Positions 22,401 to 31,182 are shown, numbered from the stretch's first letter. The stretch: DNA of 37,380 bases from Bacillus sp. USDA818B3_A (GCF_009928415.1 NZ_JAABNN010000030.1:1-37380), one strand, 5' to 3'. Translations and numbers: made by a program. Notes: generated from the letters alone by a model not told the origin.

Positions 22401-23060
22401 ATGGAAAAATTACTATATATCACAGCGAACCCTAAAGGCATAGAAAAATCGAAGGGTCTTAAAATCGGAGAAGCTTTTCTAGAAACATTTCTAGAGGAAC
22501 GGCCAGACGTAGAAATTAACAGAGTAGATTTGTTTGCTTATGAATTCCCGCAGATGGATGCCGATTTAGTATTCGCAAGAGGAAAGTTAGCTGGTTATGG
22601 ATATACCATCGATCAACTTTCTGAACCGGAAAGAGAGAAAATTACGAGGATGCATAAACTCGCAGATGAATTTATTTCATATGATTACTATGTATTTGTT
22701 TCCCCCATGTGGAATTTAAACTCACCTGCTGTCTTAAAGGCCTATATTGATAATTTATTTATTTCAGGAAAAACTTTCGCCCACACCGCGAACGGGCCTA
22801 AAGGGCTTTTATCGAATAAGAAGGCCATTCATATCCAAACGCGAGGCGGCCAATATATCGGAACTCCTATGCAAGAGCTTGAGTCAGGGGACCGTTACTT
22901 AAAAATCGCACTTCGCTTTTTAGGTATTGATGTAATGGAAACGGTTGTCGCAGAAGGCTTTGACATAAATCCAAAAAGAGTACCCGAGATTCTTGAACAA
23001 GCCATAATAAATGCACGCTATGCTGCAAAGAAATTTGCAAAAGACAGTGTACTAGTTTAA
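22401..23060 (+). CDS. azoR: FMN-dependent NADH-azoreductase
   Basis: This 219-residue flavodoxin-fold quinone/azo reductase begins MEKLLYITANPKG, the FMN phosphate-binding region of AzoR proteins, and carries VFVSPMWNLNSPAVLKAYIDNL and the flavin-contact block IHIQTRGGQY. It reduces quinones and azo compounds by two-electron transfer and helps in thiol and quinone stress. The start is ATG at 22401 (GAAGG upstream); an in-frame ATG at 22305 would add 32 residues unrelated to the family and would include the promoter. Two B. subtilis paralogues exist (YocJ, YvaB). Monocistronic; no MhqR/YodB-like operator was recognised. Confidence 0.88.
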   Translation: MEKLLYITANPKGIEKSKGLKIGEAFLETFLEERPDVEINRVDLFAYEFPQMDADLVFARGKLAGYGYTIDQLSEPEREKITRMHKLADEFISYDYYVFVSPMWNLNSPAVLKAYIDNLFISGKTFAHTANGPKGLLSNKKAIHIQTRGGQYIGTPMQELESGDRYLKIALRFLGIDVMETVVAEGFDINPKRVPEILEQAIINARYAAKKFAKDSVLV

Positions 23061-23071
23061 TCTATCCGATT

Positions 23072-23102
23072 AAAGCTTCCTAGTGATTAGGAAGCTTTTT
23101 TA
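23072..23102 (+). terminator. Terminator of azoR
   Basis: AAAGCTTCCTA (23072-23082) pairs with TAGGAAGCTTT (23088-23098), loop GTGAT, then a T run. Confidence 0.88.
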
Positions 23103-23222
23103 TCTACCGGCGTTTTTACTGTCAGCTTTGTTAAAATCAAGAAATCTATAGTATAATTGGAATGCTTTTCTAAAATTCAATATGGTAAAATAGCATTCAT
23201 TTTAAATTTCAGGAGATATTTC

Positions 23223-24734
23223 ATGCTCAAAGAATTTGTTTCAAATGCAGCACTCTTAATTGCCTCTTTCTCTATTATGGGTGTGTTATTTAAAGATAAG
23301 CCATTATATCCTACTTCTTCCATGTCCACAAAATTCTATTGGGGAATATGCTTTGGGGTGCTGGGGAATGTGCTAATGATGTTTTCCATTCAAGTAAGTC
23401 CTGACATCTACGCTGATTTGCGTCATTTGGCCATTGTCATCGCTGGTGCGTTTGGCGGGTATATACCAGCTATTATTGCAGCCACTCTGATTTCCCTTGG
23501 AAGATTTATATTATTCGGCTTCAATCATTCTGCTTTACTGCCTTCCTTGGGGGCACTTTTAATCGGTCCCGTTTGCGGGTTACTCTCAACACTGAAGATC
23601 CATCGAACGACTAAAGCTTTTATCATGAACTTATGTGGCTTACTAATTATCTCTACCATCCTCATCATCAGAATTGACGATGCACAAGTTCTAAAAAATG
23701 TACTGACCATGCATAGTTTAATTTCATTGATTGGCGGTTTATTTGGATATTATTTCTTTGTATTTGTGGTTGATTCAAATGAGACTCAAAACCAACTAAA
23801 CAACAGTCTTGTCAAATTAAAAGAAACCGAAGAACGGTTTCGTCTCATCGCAGAATATTCCAGTGATATGATTACCATGCACAATGAACAAACAGAATAT
23901 ATTTATATATCACCTGCAGTAAAAGAGGTCATTCATTTTGAATATCCTGAATTATTGGGAAAAAAGGTAGAAGTGTTTATCCATCCTGAGGATGCAGATC
24001 AGACAAATGCAATGTTTCAGAAAGCTCTCCAAGATGGCTCTGCGGAAGCTACCTATCGTTCCCGTTCCAAGTACGGTGACTACGTTTGGATCGAATCGAC
24101 CTTAAAAAGTGTACCCTTTCAAGAAGATGATGAAAAAAAAGTCATCAATGTCTCTAGAGATATTACGAATCGAAAATTGACAGAACAAAAGCTGCAAGAA
24201 GCCAATCAATTACTCAACCGTTTATCCTATATGGACGGATTAACAGGGATTGCTAACCGCCGCTATTTTGATGAAACACTCCTTAAGGAATGGTCTAATG
24301 CCATTGAAAACCATAAACCTATTACTTTAATTATGTTTGATATTGATTACTTTAAAAAATATAATGATACATACGGCCATCTGAAAGGGGACTTTTGCTT
24401 ACAAACAATTGCCCAAACCGTGAATAATTTATTTACCTCAAGCCTGTCAAATGGGACATTTTGCCGCTACGGGGGAGAAGAATTTTCACTAATTCTTCCT
24501 TCAGCTGACCGCAAAGAAGGGGTAATGACTGCACAAAAAATTAAGGATGCAGTACACGAACTTCAAGTACCACATAAAAGCTCAGAAATAGCCTTTTATC
24601 TAACATTAAGTATTGGGGTAGCTTCCATGAATCCTAGTAAATCAACACTGCCCGATATCTTAATTAATAAAGCTGATTCTGCTCTCTACCTATCTAAAAC
24701 AAGAGGCAGAAATACCATATCCATCGATGAATAA
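23223..24734 (+). CDS. Membrane diguanylate cyclase: LytS-type 5TM receptor, PAS, GGDEF
   Basis: This 503-residue protein has an N-terminal 5TMR-LYT-type sensor (about 1-185, with DLRHLAIVIAGAFGGYIPAI around 65-84). A linker helix, a PAS domain with PAC-like end (about 200-316, ERFRLIAEYSSDMI ... VINVSRDITNRK) and a GGDEF domain (about 335-500, DGLTGIANRRYFDE, FDIDYFKKYND, RYGGEEF at 415-421) follow. The active-site GGEEF is intact, so it should make c-di-GMP; the inhibitory RXXD site is absent (LSNG there). It resembles B. subtilis DgcK (YhcK) with an added PAS. The start is ATG at 23223 after AGGAGAT; the upstream in-frame ATG at 23157 lacks a ribosome site. Single gene with its own terminator. 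Confidence 0.88.
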   Translation: MLKEFVSNAALLIASFSIMGVLFKDKPLYPTSSMSTKFYWGICFGVLGNVLMMFSIQVSPDIYADLRHLAIVIAGAFGGYIPAIIAATLISLGRFILFGFNHSALLPSLGALLIGPVCGLLSTLKIHRTTKAFIMNLCGLLIISTILIIRIDDAQVLKNVLTMHSLISLIGGLFGYYFFVFVVDSNETQNQLNNSLVKLKETEERFRLIAEYSSDMITMHNEQTEYIYISPAVKEVIHFEYPELLGKKVEVFIHPEDADQTNAMFQKALQDGSAEATYRSRSKYGDYVWIESTLKSVPFQEDDEKKVINVSRDITNRKLTEQKLQEANQLLNRLSYMDGLTGIANRRYFDETLLKEWSNAIENHKPITLIMFDIDYFKKYNDTYGHLKGDFCLQTIAQTVNNLFTSSLSNGTFCRYGGEEFSLILPSADRKEGVMTAQKIKDAVHELQVPHKSSEIAFYLTLSIGVASMNPSKSTLPDILINKADSALYLSKTRGRNTISIDE

Positions 24735-24774
24735 ACCTGGGGGAATTGAAAACTTATTCCTTCCAGGTTTTTTT
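24733..24774 (+). terminator. Terminator of the diguanylate cyclase gene
   Basis: AAACCTGG (24733-24740) pairs with CCAGGTTT (24763-24770). Inner GGAAT/ATTCC can extend the stem. A T run follows. It overlaps the stop codon. Confidence 0.85.
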
Positions 24775-24890
24775 ATAGCTAGACAAAGTGTATATATTCC
24801 TACTTTTTCAAAATATTTTGCAAATTTTGTTGTAACTTGCCAAAAATACATGTAAAATTTTTCTATGAGCCCATTATGGACGGTGAGAAA

Positions 24891-26162
24891 ATGGAAATAA
24901 CGATGCACCTTTTCATCAATCTCTCTCTTATGATTATATTACTGTTGATTGGCTTCATATTATTTGGAAAAGGCAAAAAGACCTTACTATCTAAACCCTC
25001 CATTATCATCTTGTTTATCATAACAATTTGGTTATGTATCCAGTTCTCCTATGTAACGGTTTCCCATGTAAGATTCGATTTAAGGAGTCTTCCATTAATC
25101 ATCGGCGGTTTATATGCTGGAATTGGTCCTATTCTTTCCATTTCAATTATAGGTTTAACAAGCCTCTATGGAGTTAATATTGGTTTTTGGCAGACTTTAG
25201 TGGTTTATGTTCCACTAACTTTGATCTTATGGCGTTTATATCCTTGGTTTCAAAACATCAGTCCTGCACGAAGAATTTTTACAACAGTATGTATGGGAAT
25301 ATTCATCGGTTTACTAACCGTTTTTAGCATTGTATTTTATCACATACCGTTGAACCTTCTGGATGCGTCCTTTGCAAGCCTCGTAGTTCCATCCCTTGGT
25401 ATTGGTATTGTCTCATATAGTCTTGAATTTTTAAGAAAAATTAGTGAGATGCAGCAAGAGCTGATCAAAGCGGAGAAGTTAAAAGCAGTGGAACAAATGG
25501 GGGCCGCTATTTCTCATGAAATTCGAAATCCCCTTACCGCTGCGAGCGGTTTCGTTCAGCTATTACAGGATGAATACCTGCCTAGACAAAAAAGAAAAGA
25601 ATATCTCGCCATCGTTAAAGATGAACTATTTTCGGCTGAAAGGGTCATTCAAGATTATTTGACGTTTGCCAGACCCTCACTAGAAAAGTACGAAGAGTTA
25701 AATGTAAAAAGAGAACTTCGGCAAATTATCAATATCCTGCAGCCTTTAGCAAATCAGAATTCTGTTGATATCATGACCGATTTTTCCATTATTGGGTTTA
25801 TTAAGGGGGACGGACAGAAGTTTAGACAATGCTTTGTCAACGTCTTAAAAAATGCAATAGAGGCAATGCCAAATGGCGGATACTTGCATATTTCCACCGA
25901 ATATAGCCTTAATTTGGTCACTATTATAATAAAGGATAGCGGTATCGGGATGACACCTCAGCAGCTCGAAAGGTTAGGTGAGCCTTTTTATTCCACTAAA
26001 GGGAAAAATGGCACAGGATTAGGTATGATGGTGGTCTATAGCATTGTAAGGGCTATGGATGGATCAATCTGGGTCGAAAGTGAGGTCGGTAAAGGAACTA
26101 CCTTTCATTTCGAGTTTCCTACGATTTCTATTAATAAATATGAGCAAACCGGCAGCCATTAG
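24891..26162 (+). CDS. KinB-like membrane sensor histidine kinase
   Basis: The ~423-residue protein has an N-terminal membrane sensor with five to six TM segments (about 8-180). It includes DLRSLPLIIGGLYAGIGPIL at 63-82, a 5TMR-LYT-type pattern. The HisKA motif AAISHEIRNPLTAASGF has phospho-acceptor H209. The ATPase motifs are complete (N-box NVLKNAIEAMPNGG, G1 DSGIGM, F/G2 GEPFYSTKGKNGTGLGM). No PAS domain and no adjacent response regulator: an orphan kinase like the sporulation kinases KinB/KinD, so Spo0F is a plausible target. The start is uncertain: ATG at 24891 has GGTGAG just upstream; ATG at 24876 is possible; the TTG at 24837 is unlikely. Confidence 0.82.
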   Translation: MEITMHLFINLSLMIILLLIGFILFGKGKKTLLSKPSIIILFIITIWLCIQFSYVTVSHVRFDLRSLPLIIGGLYAGIGPILSISIIGLTSLYGVNIGFWQTLVVYVPLTLILWRLYPWFQNISPARRIFTTVCMGIFIGLLTVFSIVFYHIPLNLLDASFASLVVPSLGIGIVSYSLEFLRKISEMQQELIKAEKLKAVEQMGAAISHEIRNPLTAASGFVQLLQDEYLPRQKRKEYLAIVKDELFSAERVIQDYLTFARPSLEKYEELNVKRELRQIINILQPLANQNSVDIMTDFSIIGFIKGDGQKFRQCFVNVLKNAIEAMPNGGYLHISTEYSLNLVTIIIKDSGIGMTPQQLERLGEPFYSTKGKNGTGLGMMVVYSIVRAMDGSIWVESEVGKGTTFHFEFPTISINKYEQTGSH

Positions 26163-26180
26163 TGCTGCCGGTTATTTTGT
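26147..26180 (+). terminator. Terminator of the histidine kinase gene
   Basis: AACCGGCAGC (26147-26156) pairs with GCTGCCGGTT (26164-26173), loop with the stop codon, then ATTTTGT. Confidence 0.85.
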
Positions 26181-26280
26181 GTTTAATTTTTTGCTTTAGG
26201 GGACAGGGTTCATAGTCCTTACGTCAATAAGGAGCAGCTTATGACTTTCATCCCTGTTAAGTGCCCTATCGCCTTTTCTA

Positions 26281-27258
26281 TTATTTACCGATAAACATTT
26301 GTGACCAGTTTTTCCCTGTTTGTTCAAATCCTACACCTATATGGGTAAAATTCGAACTTAGAATGTTTTTACGATGGCCTTCGCTGTTCATCCAAGCCGT
26401 TACCACTTCTTGTGGTGTTCTTTGCCCTTGAGCAATGTTTTCACCAGCAGATTTATAGCTGACACCAAAGTCTCTCATCATGTCAAACGGTGAACCATAA
26501 GTCGGACTTGTATGAGAAAAATAATGATTTTGCTGCATGTCCACTGCTTTCTTTTGAGCTACACCGCTAAGCTGTGTGTCAGCTTTTAAAGCCTGAAGAC
26601 CATTCTTTGTTCTTTGTTGATTCGTTAGGTCGATTACTTGTTGAGCAAATTGACTTACGGTTCCAGTGGCAGCTGTATTATTTTGCGCTGCCCCGCTAGG
26701 CGCTTGGGTTTGCTGCTGTTTAGGTACAGGTGTGGCCTGCTGTGCAGGGGCTTGGTTTGGCGCCTGGCGAGTTGTTTGCTGTTGGGCAGGTGTTTGTGCT
26801 GTTTGTTTTTGTCCTGTATTTGGCTGCCCAGGCTGGATAAAACCAAATTGGAACCAGTTTCTTTGTCTAGGGTCAACGGTGATGTACTGGTACTTCGCAT
26901 CCCTAATTAGTACAGCTTGAGTGTGCGGGTATTGATTACTATTTAGGTTTGTATTATAAGCGGAAAGCATGTCATCATCATTTTTGTTGACTTTTCGCTT
27001 ATCATTAAAGAGATTTGTATCTAAATCAGGTTCGTTGTTGTTACGGTTATTGTAGTCCTCTGTAAGCGGCCCGTTATGATCGATACCATTATCTCGATTA
27101 TCCCGGAGAGTTACATTGCGATTATCTCGATCGTTTGTGTCCACAGCAAGACGATTATTGGTACGATCATTTATATCGTTACGGTCATTTATATTACATG
27201 CAGCAAGCCCCATTGTGAGCGTTGCTGTCACTAGTAATCCAATTGATTTTTTTATCAT
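26281..27258 (-). CDS. Lipoprotein with disordered repeats and C-terminal CAP/SCP domain (YkwD-like)
   Basis: The 325-residue exported lipoprotein has signal peptide MIKKSIGLLVTATLTMGLAAC, with lipobox LAAC giving Cys21. Residues about 22-100 are rich in Asn, Asp and Arg (NDRNDINDRTNNR, NVTLRDNRDN). Residues about 145-200 are a Gln/Pro/Ala/Thr-rich linker. Residues about 203-325 form a CAP domain: VIDLTNQQRTKNGL, HYFSHTSPTYGSPFDMM, SAGENIAQG and GHRKNILSSNFTHIGVG, with the CAP-cavity His and Glu retained. Bacterial CAP proteins are secreted, often spore- or wall-linked, with unknown chemistry. The ATG at 27258 has AAGGGGGTA upstream. I found no terminator within 100 nt. Confidence 0.85.
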   Translation of the reverse strand: MIKKSIGLLVTATLTMGLAACNINDRNDINDRTNNRLAVDTNDRDNRNVTLRDNRDNGIDHNGPLTEDYNNRNNNEPDLDTNLFNDKRKVNKNDDDMLSAYNTNLNSNQYPHTQAVLIRDAKYQYITVDPRQRNWFQFGFIQPGQPNTGQKQTAQTPAQQQTTRQAPNQAPAQQATPVPKQQQTQAPSGAAQNNTAATGTVSQFAQQVIDLTNQQRTKNGLQALKADTQLSGVAQKKAVDMQQNHYFSHTSPTYGSPFDMMRDFGVSYKSAGENIAQGQRTPQEVVTAWMNSEGHRKNILSSNFTHIGVGFEQTGKNWSQMFIGK

Positions 27259-27403
27259 TGGTAATACCCCCTTTTATCGCAAGAAAATTTCTTGCCCTTT
27301 TATTTTTAATCATTTAAAGGAAAGTATTATTGGTAATTTACGTCTATTAATGCAGATGCATCAATGCATTCCACCGATTGGCATCACTATCATCTTTTTT
27401 CGC

Positions 27404-27437
27404 AAAAAAATGACAGGAGATGCTCCTGTCATTTTTT
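27404..27437 (-). terminator. Terminator of yhbH
   Basis: A 15-bp stem (27405-27419 with 27423-27437) with core GACAGGAG/CTCCTGTC overlaps the yhbH stop; A and T runs flank it on both strands. Confidence 0.85.
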
Positions 27438-28602
27438 AAGCGTATAATTTGGATTGTTCTTGTTGGAAAAAACTCTTCATGGCATGGAAAACATCTGCTT
27501 TTTGTTTGAGTATATAATAGCGGAATTGCTCATCCTTGATGTTTTTATAAGCTGACATTAGAGTAGAATGACGATTGTATTGGTTTACTTCTCCGTAACC
27601 GAACATGTTCGAAACTTTCATTAATTCTTCTACAAGCTTCACGCACCGGGCATTATCGGATGTTAAATTATCACCGTCTGAAAAGTGGAATGGATAGATG
27701 TTGAACTTCCGTGGATTATATTTTGCGTCAATAATTTCTAAAGCTTTTCGGTAAGCGGATGAACAAATGGTTCCACCGCTTTCTCCTTTTGAAAAGAAGT
27801 CTTCTTCTGAAACTACTTTTGCCTCCGTATGATGGGCGATAAACTCAATTTCAACTGTTTCATATTTAGTTCTTAAGAAACGCGTCATCCAGAAGAAAAA
27901 GCTGCGGGCCATGTATTTCTCCCAAATCCCCATACTTCCGCTTGTATCCATCATTGCAATAACAACAGCCTTTGAATCAGGTTTTACTACTTCATTCCAA
28001 GTTTTAAACTTTAAATCATCTTTGTAAATTGGGTGGAAGGCAGGCTTTCCACTCATTGCATTACGTTTAAAAGCAGACATCATCGTCCGTTTTTTATCGA
28101 TGTTCCCCATTAATCCAGTTTTACGAATATCATTGAACTCAATATTTTCAACGAGATGCTCCTGCTCTTCTTTTTTCTTTAAGTTCGGTAATTCCAGCTG
28201 CTTAAACAAGGCTTCCTCAAGCTCCATTAACGATACTTCTGCTTCAAAATAATCTTCTCCTGCTTGATCTCCTGCACCTTGACCTTTACCAGGTCCTTTT
28301 TGTTGGCTGTTACCGTCCCGCGCTACTACGTCACCGACTTGACTCTCACCGTCACCTTGGCCCACGTGTTTGTTTTTGTCATAATTATAGCGAATTTTAT
28401 ATTCGTCCAAAGAACGAATTGGAATTTTAACCACATCGCGACCATTAGACATGATAATACTCTCTTCTGTAATTAATTCGGGAAGATTGTTGCGGATTGC
28501 CTCCTGGACTTTTTCTTGATGGCGCTGCTGGTCATCGTGGCCTTTACGGTGGAGGGACCAATCTTCTCTTGAAATCACAAATTGATGGTTATCGATAGAC
28601 AC
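27436..28602 (-). CDS. yhbH: Sporulation-associated VWA-like protein YhbH (UPF0229)
   Basis: This 388-residue soluble protein has a Gly/Gln-rich low-complexity segment (about 85-115, KGPGKGQGAGDQAGED) and a von Willebrand A-like domain with MIDAS motif MMDTSGSMG (about 218-226) and GGTICSS. It is the UPF0229/YeaH family, which in many bacteria is encoded beside prkA (and SpoVR/YcgB) and is needed for normal sporulation in Bacillus. The biochemical role is unknown. The start is GTG at 28602 with AAGGAGGGG 6 nt upstream. It lies 289 nt downstream of prkA on the same strand, with a terminator between, so they are separate units. Confidence 0.93.
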   Translation of the reverse strand: MSIDNHQFVISREDWSLHRKGHDDQQRHQEKVQEAIRNNLPELITEESIIMSNGRDVVKIPIRSLDEYKIRYNYDKNKHVGQGDGESQVGDVVARDGNSQQKGPGKGQGAGDQAGEDYFEAEVSLMELEEALFKQLELPNLKKKEEQEHLVENIEFNDIRKTGLMGNIDKKRTMMSAFKRNAMSGKPAFHPIYKDDLKFKTWNEVVKPDSKAVVIAMMDTSGSMGIWEKYMARSFFFWMTRFLRTKYETVEIEFIAHHTEAKVVSEEDFFSKGESGGTICSSAYRKALEIIDAKYNPRKFNIYPFHFSDGDNLTSDNARCVKLVEELMKVSNMFGYGEVNQYNRHSTLMSAYKNIKDEQFRYYILKQKADVFHAMKSFFQQEQSKLYA

Positions 28603-28618
28603 TACAAACCCCTCCTTA

Positions 28619-28641
28619 TTAAATTAAATTAAATTAAAATT
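28619..28641. repeat. AAATT microsatellite in the yhbH leader
   Basis: Four or five tandem AAATT units sit immediately upstream of the yhbH ribosome site (AAGGAGG at 28618-28611 on the minus strand). A length change here would alter leader length or A/T-enhancer character but not the reading frame. Confidence 0.6.
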
Positions 28642-28740
28642 AACTCCATACTGCACATTTTTTTTACAATGGCATAAAATAACCCGAATGAAAAAACAAG
28701 TAAATGATGGATTACTTTATCCTATGCAAAAGTAGAGAAT

Positions 28741-28770
28741 AATTTACAAATAATTTTGACAATTGGTCAA
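28741..28770 (-). promoter_or_regulatory. Possible yhbH promoter with dyad
   Basis: On the minus strand TTGACC (28770-28765), 18 bp, TAAATT (28746-28741). The -35 lies within a dyad, TTGAC-AATTG-GTCAA (28756-28770). A sporulation sigma promoter would be expected for this gene, and I could not identify one with confidence. Confidence 0.3.
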
Positions 28771-28834
28771 TTGCCTATAAATTGGACAACTAAATTCTAT
28801 TCCTTTGATTAAAAGCAATAAATAAACTCTTTAC

Positions 28835-28875
28835 TGGAAAAAAACAGACTGACAGTCTTATCTCTGCCAGTCTGT
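28835..28875 (-). terminator. Terminator of prkA
   Basis: ACAGACTG-A-CAG (28844-28855) pairs with CTG-C-CAGTCTGT (28864-28875) with one mismatch. On the minus strand a run of seven T follows. Confidence 0.8.
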
Positions 28876-28891
28876 GTATTCTAAACCCAAA

Positions 28892-30787
28892 TTATCTGTT
28901 TAATAAACTTCCAACATAGCGAAGTAATTCATTGGCCGATGTCGAATTATAGCCGTGTTCGTCAATTAGACGAGCGACCACATCATTAATTTTCTTCAAT
29001 TGCTGCTCATCCGGCGTCTTAGAAGAAGTAGTGATCTTTACAACATCCTTAAGATCAGCAAATAGTTTCTTTTGAATCGCTTCCCTGAGCCTGTCGTGGG
29101 AATTGTAATCAAATCGCCTGCCTTTTCGGGCAAAAGCTGAAATCCTGATTAATATTTCTTCCCTAAAGGCTTTTTTAGCATTTTCAGAAATACCAATTTG
29201 CTCCTCTATCGAACGCATTAGCTTTTCATCTGGATTGATTTCTTCTCCAGTTAATGGGTCACGAAGCTTTGCTTTATTGCAATAAGCCTCCACATTATCA
29301 AGATAGTTATCCATCAGTGTTTTAGCTGATTCTTCATAAGAGTAGACAAAAGCCTTTTGTACTTCATTTTTAGCAATATTGTCATACTCTTTTCTTGCTA
29401 GCGAGATGTAATTCATATATCGATCACGGAGCTCAGCTGTAATCGATGGATGCTGGTCAAGCCCGTCTTTTAACGATCTTAATACATCAAGGGCGTTAAT
29501 GGACGGTACTTCTTTACGAATGATAGTAGATGAAATGCGATTGATGACATAACGAGGGTCGATACCGCTCATACCTTCATCTTGGTACTCGCGTTTCAAT
29601 TCTTCCACATCCGCTATATTAAATCCTTCTACATTCTCCCCATCGTAAAGGCGCATTTTTTTGAGAAGATCGATATCCCCCTTTTTCGGCTCCTTCAGGC
29701 GGGTTAAGATCGTAAACATTGCTGCCACCTTTAAGGTATGCGGTGCAATATGAACATCAGAGACATCACTCTCATTAATCATCTTTTCATAAATTCTTTC
29801 TTCTTGGGAAACCTTTAAATTATAAGGAATCGGCATGACAATAATCCGGGAATGGAGTGCTTCATTCTTCTTGTTTGATATGAATGACCGATATTCGGTT
29901 TCATTCGTATGCGCCACAATCAGCTCATCCGCACTGATTAATGCAAACCTTCCTGCTTTAAAATTTCCTTCTTGTGTCAGTGATAATAAATGCCAGAGGA
30001 ATTTCTCATCACATTTTAACATTTCCTGGAATTCCATCATCCCACGATTTGCCTTGTTAAGTTCCCCATCAAACCGATAGGCCCTTGGGTCTGATTCTGA
30101 GCCAAATTCCGCAATAGTCGAGAAATCAATACTTCCTGTCAAATCAGCGATATCCTGTGATTTAGGGTCGGATGGACTAAATGTACCAATACCAGTCCGT
30201 TTATCTTCTGAGAAGAAGATTCTTTCCACTAAAACATCTTCAATTCTGCCGCCATATTCCTCTTCTAGACGCATCATATTCAATGGCGATAAGTTTCCTT
30301 CTATCCTAATTCCATATTCCTCATAGAAGTCAGCCCGTAAATGATGAGGAATTAAATGTAATGGATCTTCATGCATCGGGCAGCCTTTGATGGCAAAAAC
30401 GGAGCCTCTGTCTGAACGTGAGTATTGTTCTAACCCTCTTTTTAACATGGTAACGAGGGTTGATTTACCGCCGCTCACCGGACCCATTAAAAGTAAGATC
30501 CTTTTTCTAACGTCCAGCCTTTTGGCAGCTGGATGAAAGTATTCCTCAACAAGCCTTTCAAGTGACTCTTCTAGACCAAATAATTGATTACTAAAGAAAT
30601 TGTAATGCTTCGTCCCTTTAACTTCTTCAATTCCTGCGTCCCTAATCATATTGTAAACTCGAGAATGTGCAGATTGTGCTACCCACGGCTTTTCCCTCAA
30701 CAACAATAAATAGTCAGCGAATGATCCTTCCCAGCGCAGTTTTTCCTCTTCTTCACGAAAGCTCTCGATTTTTTTTAAAATATCCAT
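28892..30787 (-). CDS. prkA: PrkA AAA+ family protein (serine kinase/Lon-like protease)
   Basis: This 631-residue cytoplasmic AAA+ protein has Walker A GPVSGGKST (102-110) and the long PrkA-specific C-terminal half. Conserved blocks are ESLERLVEEYFHPAAKRLD, KGCPMHEDPLHLIP, GIGTFSPSDPKSQDIADLTGS and YRSFISNKKNEALHSRI. The family was described first as a serine protein kinase and later in B. subtilis as an ATP-dependent, Lon-like protease acting in sporulation; I cannot settle the activity from sequence. Length equals the B. subtilis protein. The ATG at 30787 has GGGGGAGGG upstream. Gene order prkA-yhbH is conserved. Confidence 0.95.
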   Translation of the reverse strand: MDILKKIESFREEEEKLRWEGSFADYLLLLREKPWVAQSAHSRVYNMIRDAGIEEVKGTKHYNFFSNQLFGLEESLERLVEEYFHPAAKRLDVRKRILLLMGPVSGGKSTLVTMLKRGLEQYSRSDRGSVFAIKGCPMHEDPLHLIPHHLRADFYEEYGIRIEGNLSPLNMMRLEEEYGGRIEDVLVERIFFSEDKRTGIGTFSPSDPKSQDIADLTGSIDFSTIAEFGSESDPRAYRFDGELNKANRGMMEFQEMLKCDEKFLWHLLSLTQEGNFKAGRFALISADELIVAHTNETEYRSFISNKKNEALHSRIIVMPIPYNLKVSQEERIYEKMINESDVSDVHIAPHTLKVAAMFTILTRLKEPKKGDIDLLKKMRLYDGENVEGFNIADVEELKREYQDEGMSGIDPRYVINRISSTIIRKEVPSINALDVLRSLKDGLDQHPSITAELRDRYMNYISLARKEYDNIAKNEVQKAFVYSYEESAKTLMDNYLDNVEAYCNKAKLRDPLTGEEINPDEKLMRSIEEQIGISENAKKAFREEILIRISAFARKGRRFDYNSHDRLREAIQKKLFADLKDVVKITTSSKTPDEQQLKKINDVVARLIDEHGYNSTSANELLRYVGSLLNR

Positions 30788-30936
30788 ATGGCCCTCCCCC
30801 TGTAGATTATCAGAGACGATTAATATACTTTATGCACTATAAGACTTGAACATGCTAAACCATTTCGAGATATTGTCTTTCTTTTTTATTTTAATAAAAG
30901 GAATATTGCCCTTTTCATTTTTAAATCTTAGGCTAT

Positions 30937-31040
30937 AATAAAATTGTATGTGTCAGAAATGCGTCCGTTTAGCGGTTTTTACTAACTAAGTGTTACTCTT
31001 AGCTAAACAATCTATTTAAAAACGGGACAAAGGGGGCAGT
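30937..31040 (+). promoter_or_regulatory. Promoter-like -10 and structured leader of the 30-residue ORF
   Basis: A TATAAT lies about 110 nt upstream of the small ORF, in GGCTATAATAAAA just before 30945; no good -35 is seen. The leader holds GTTTAGC (30967-30973) complementary to GCTAAAC (31002-31008), and an alternative inner pair CTAAG (30986-30990) with CTTAG (30998-31002). The two share a base, so the folds exclude each other in part. Function unknown. Confidence 0.35.
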
Positions 31041-31047
31041 ACATAAC

Positions 31048-31140
31048 ATGAATACGTTCATAGTTATTTTAGTAATGATTTCGTTCTTGGCAGCCATTTT
31101 CACAGCGGGGTATAATGATAGACCAGGAACAAATAAGTAA
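31048..31140 (+). CDS. 30-residue single-pass membrane peptide
   Basis: MNTFIVILVMISFLAAIFTA followed by GYNDRPGTNK: one hydrophobic helix (about 3-20) and a short polar tail. The ATG at 31048 follows AAGGGGG at a 12-nt distance, and a strong terminator begins 5 nt after the TAA, so it looks like a complete one-gene unit. It was not recognised. Small sporulation and stress membrane peptides of this size are common in Bacillaceae, but no function can be assigned. Confidence 0.65.
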   Translation: MNTFIVILVMISFLAAIFTAGYNDRPGTNK

Positions 31141-31145
31141 GAATT

Positions 31146-31182
31146 AAAAAAATGACTGCCTAAGCTGGGCAGTCATTTTTTT
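31146..31182. terminator. Bidirectional terminator between the small peptide gene and nfrA
   Basis: A perfect 15-bp stem (31146-31160 with 31168-31182, loop TAAGCTG) with core ATGACTGCC/GGCAGTCAT and A/T runs on both sides; it overlaps the nfrA stop codon. Confidence 0.9.

Noticed and set aside
26181..26280. GGGGACAGGG...CCCTGT...CCCT interrupted palindrome as a repeat element
   Set aside because: Only one copy is seen in this window and the arms are imperfect; not enough to call a repeat family.
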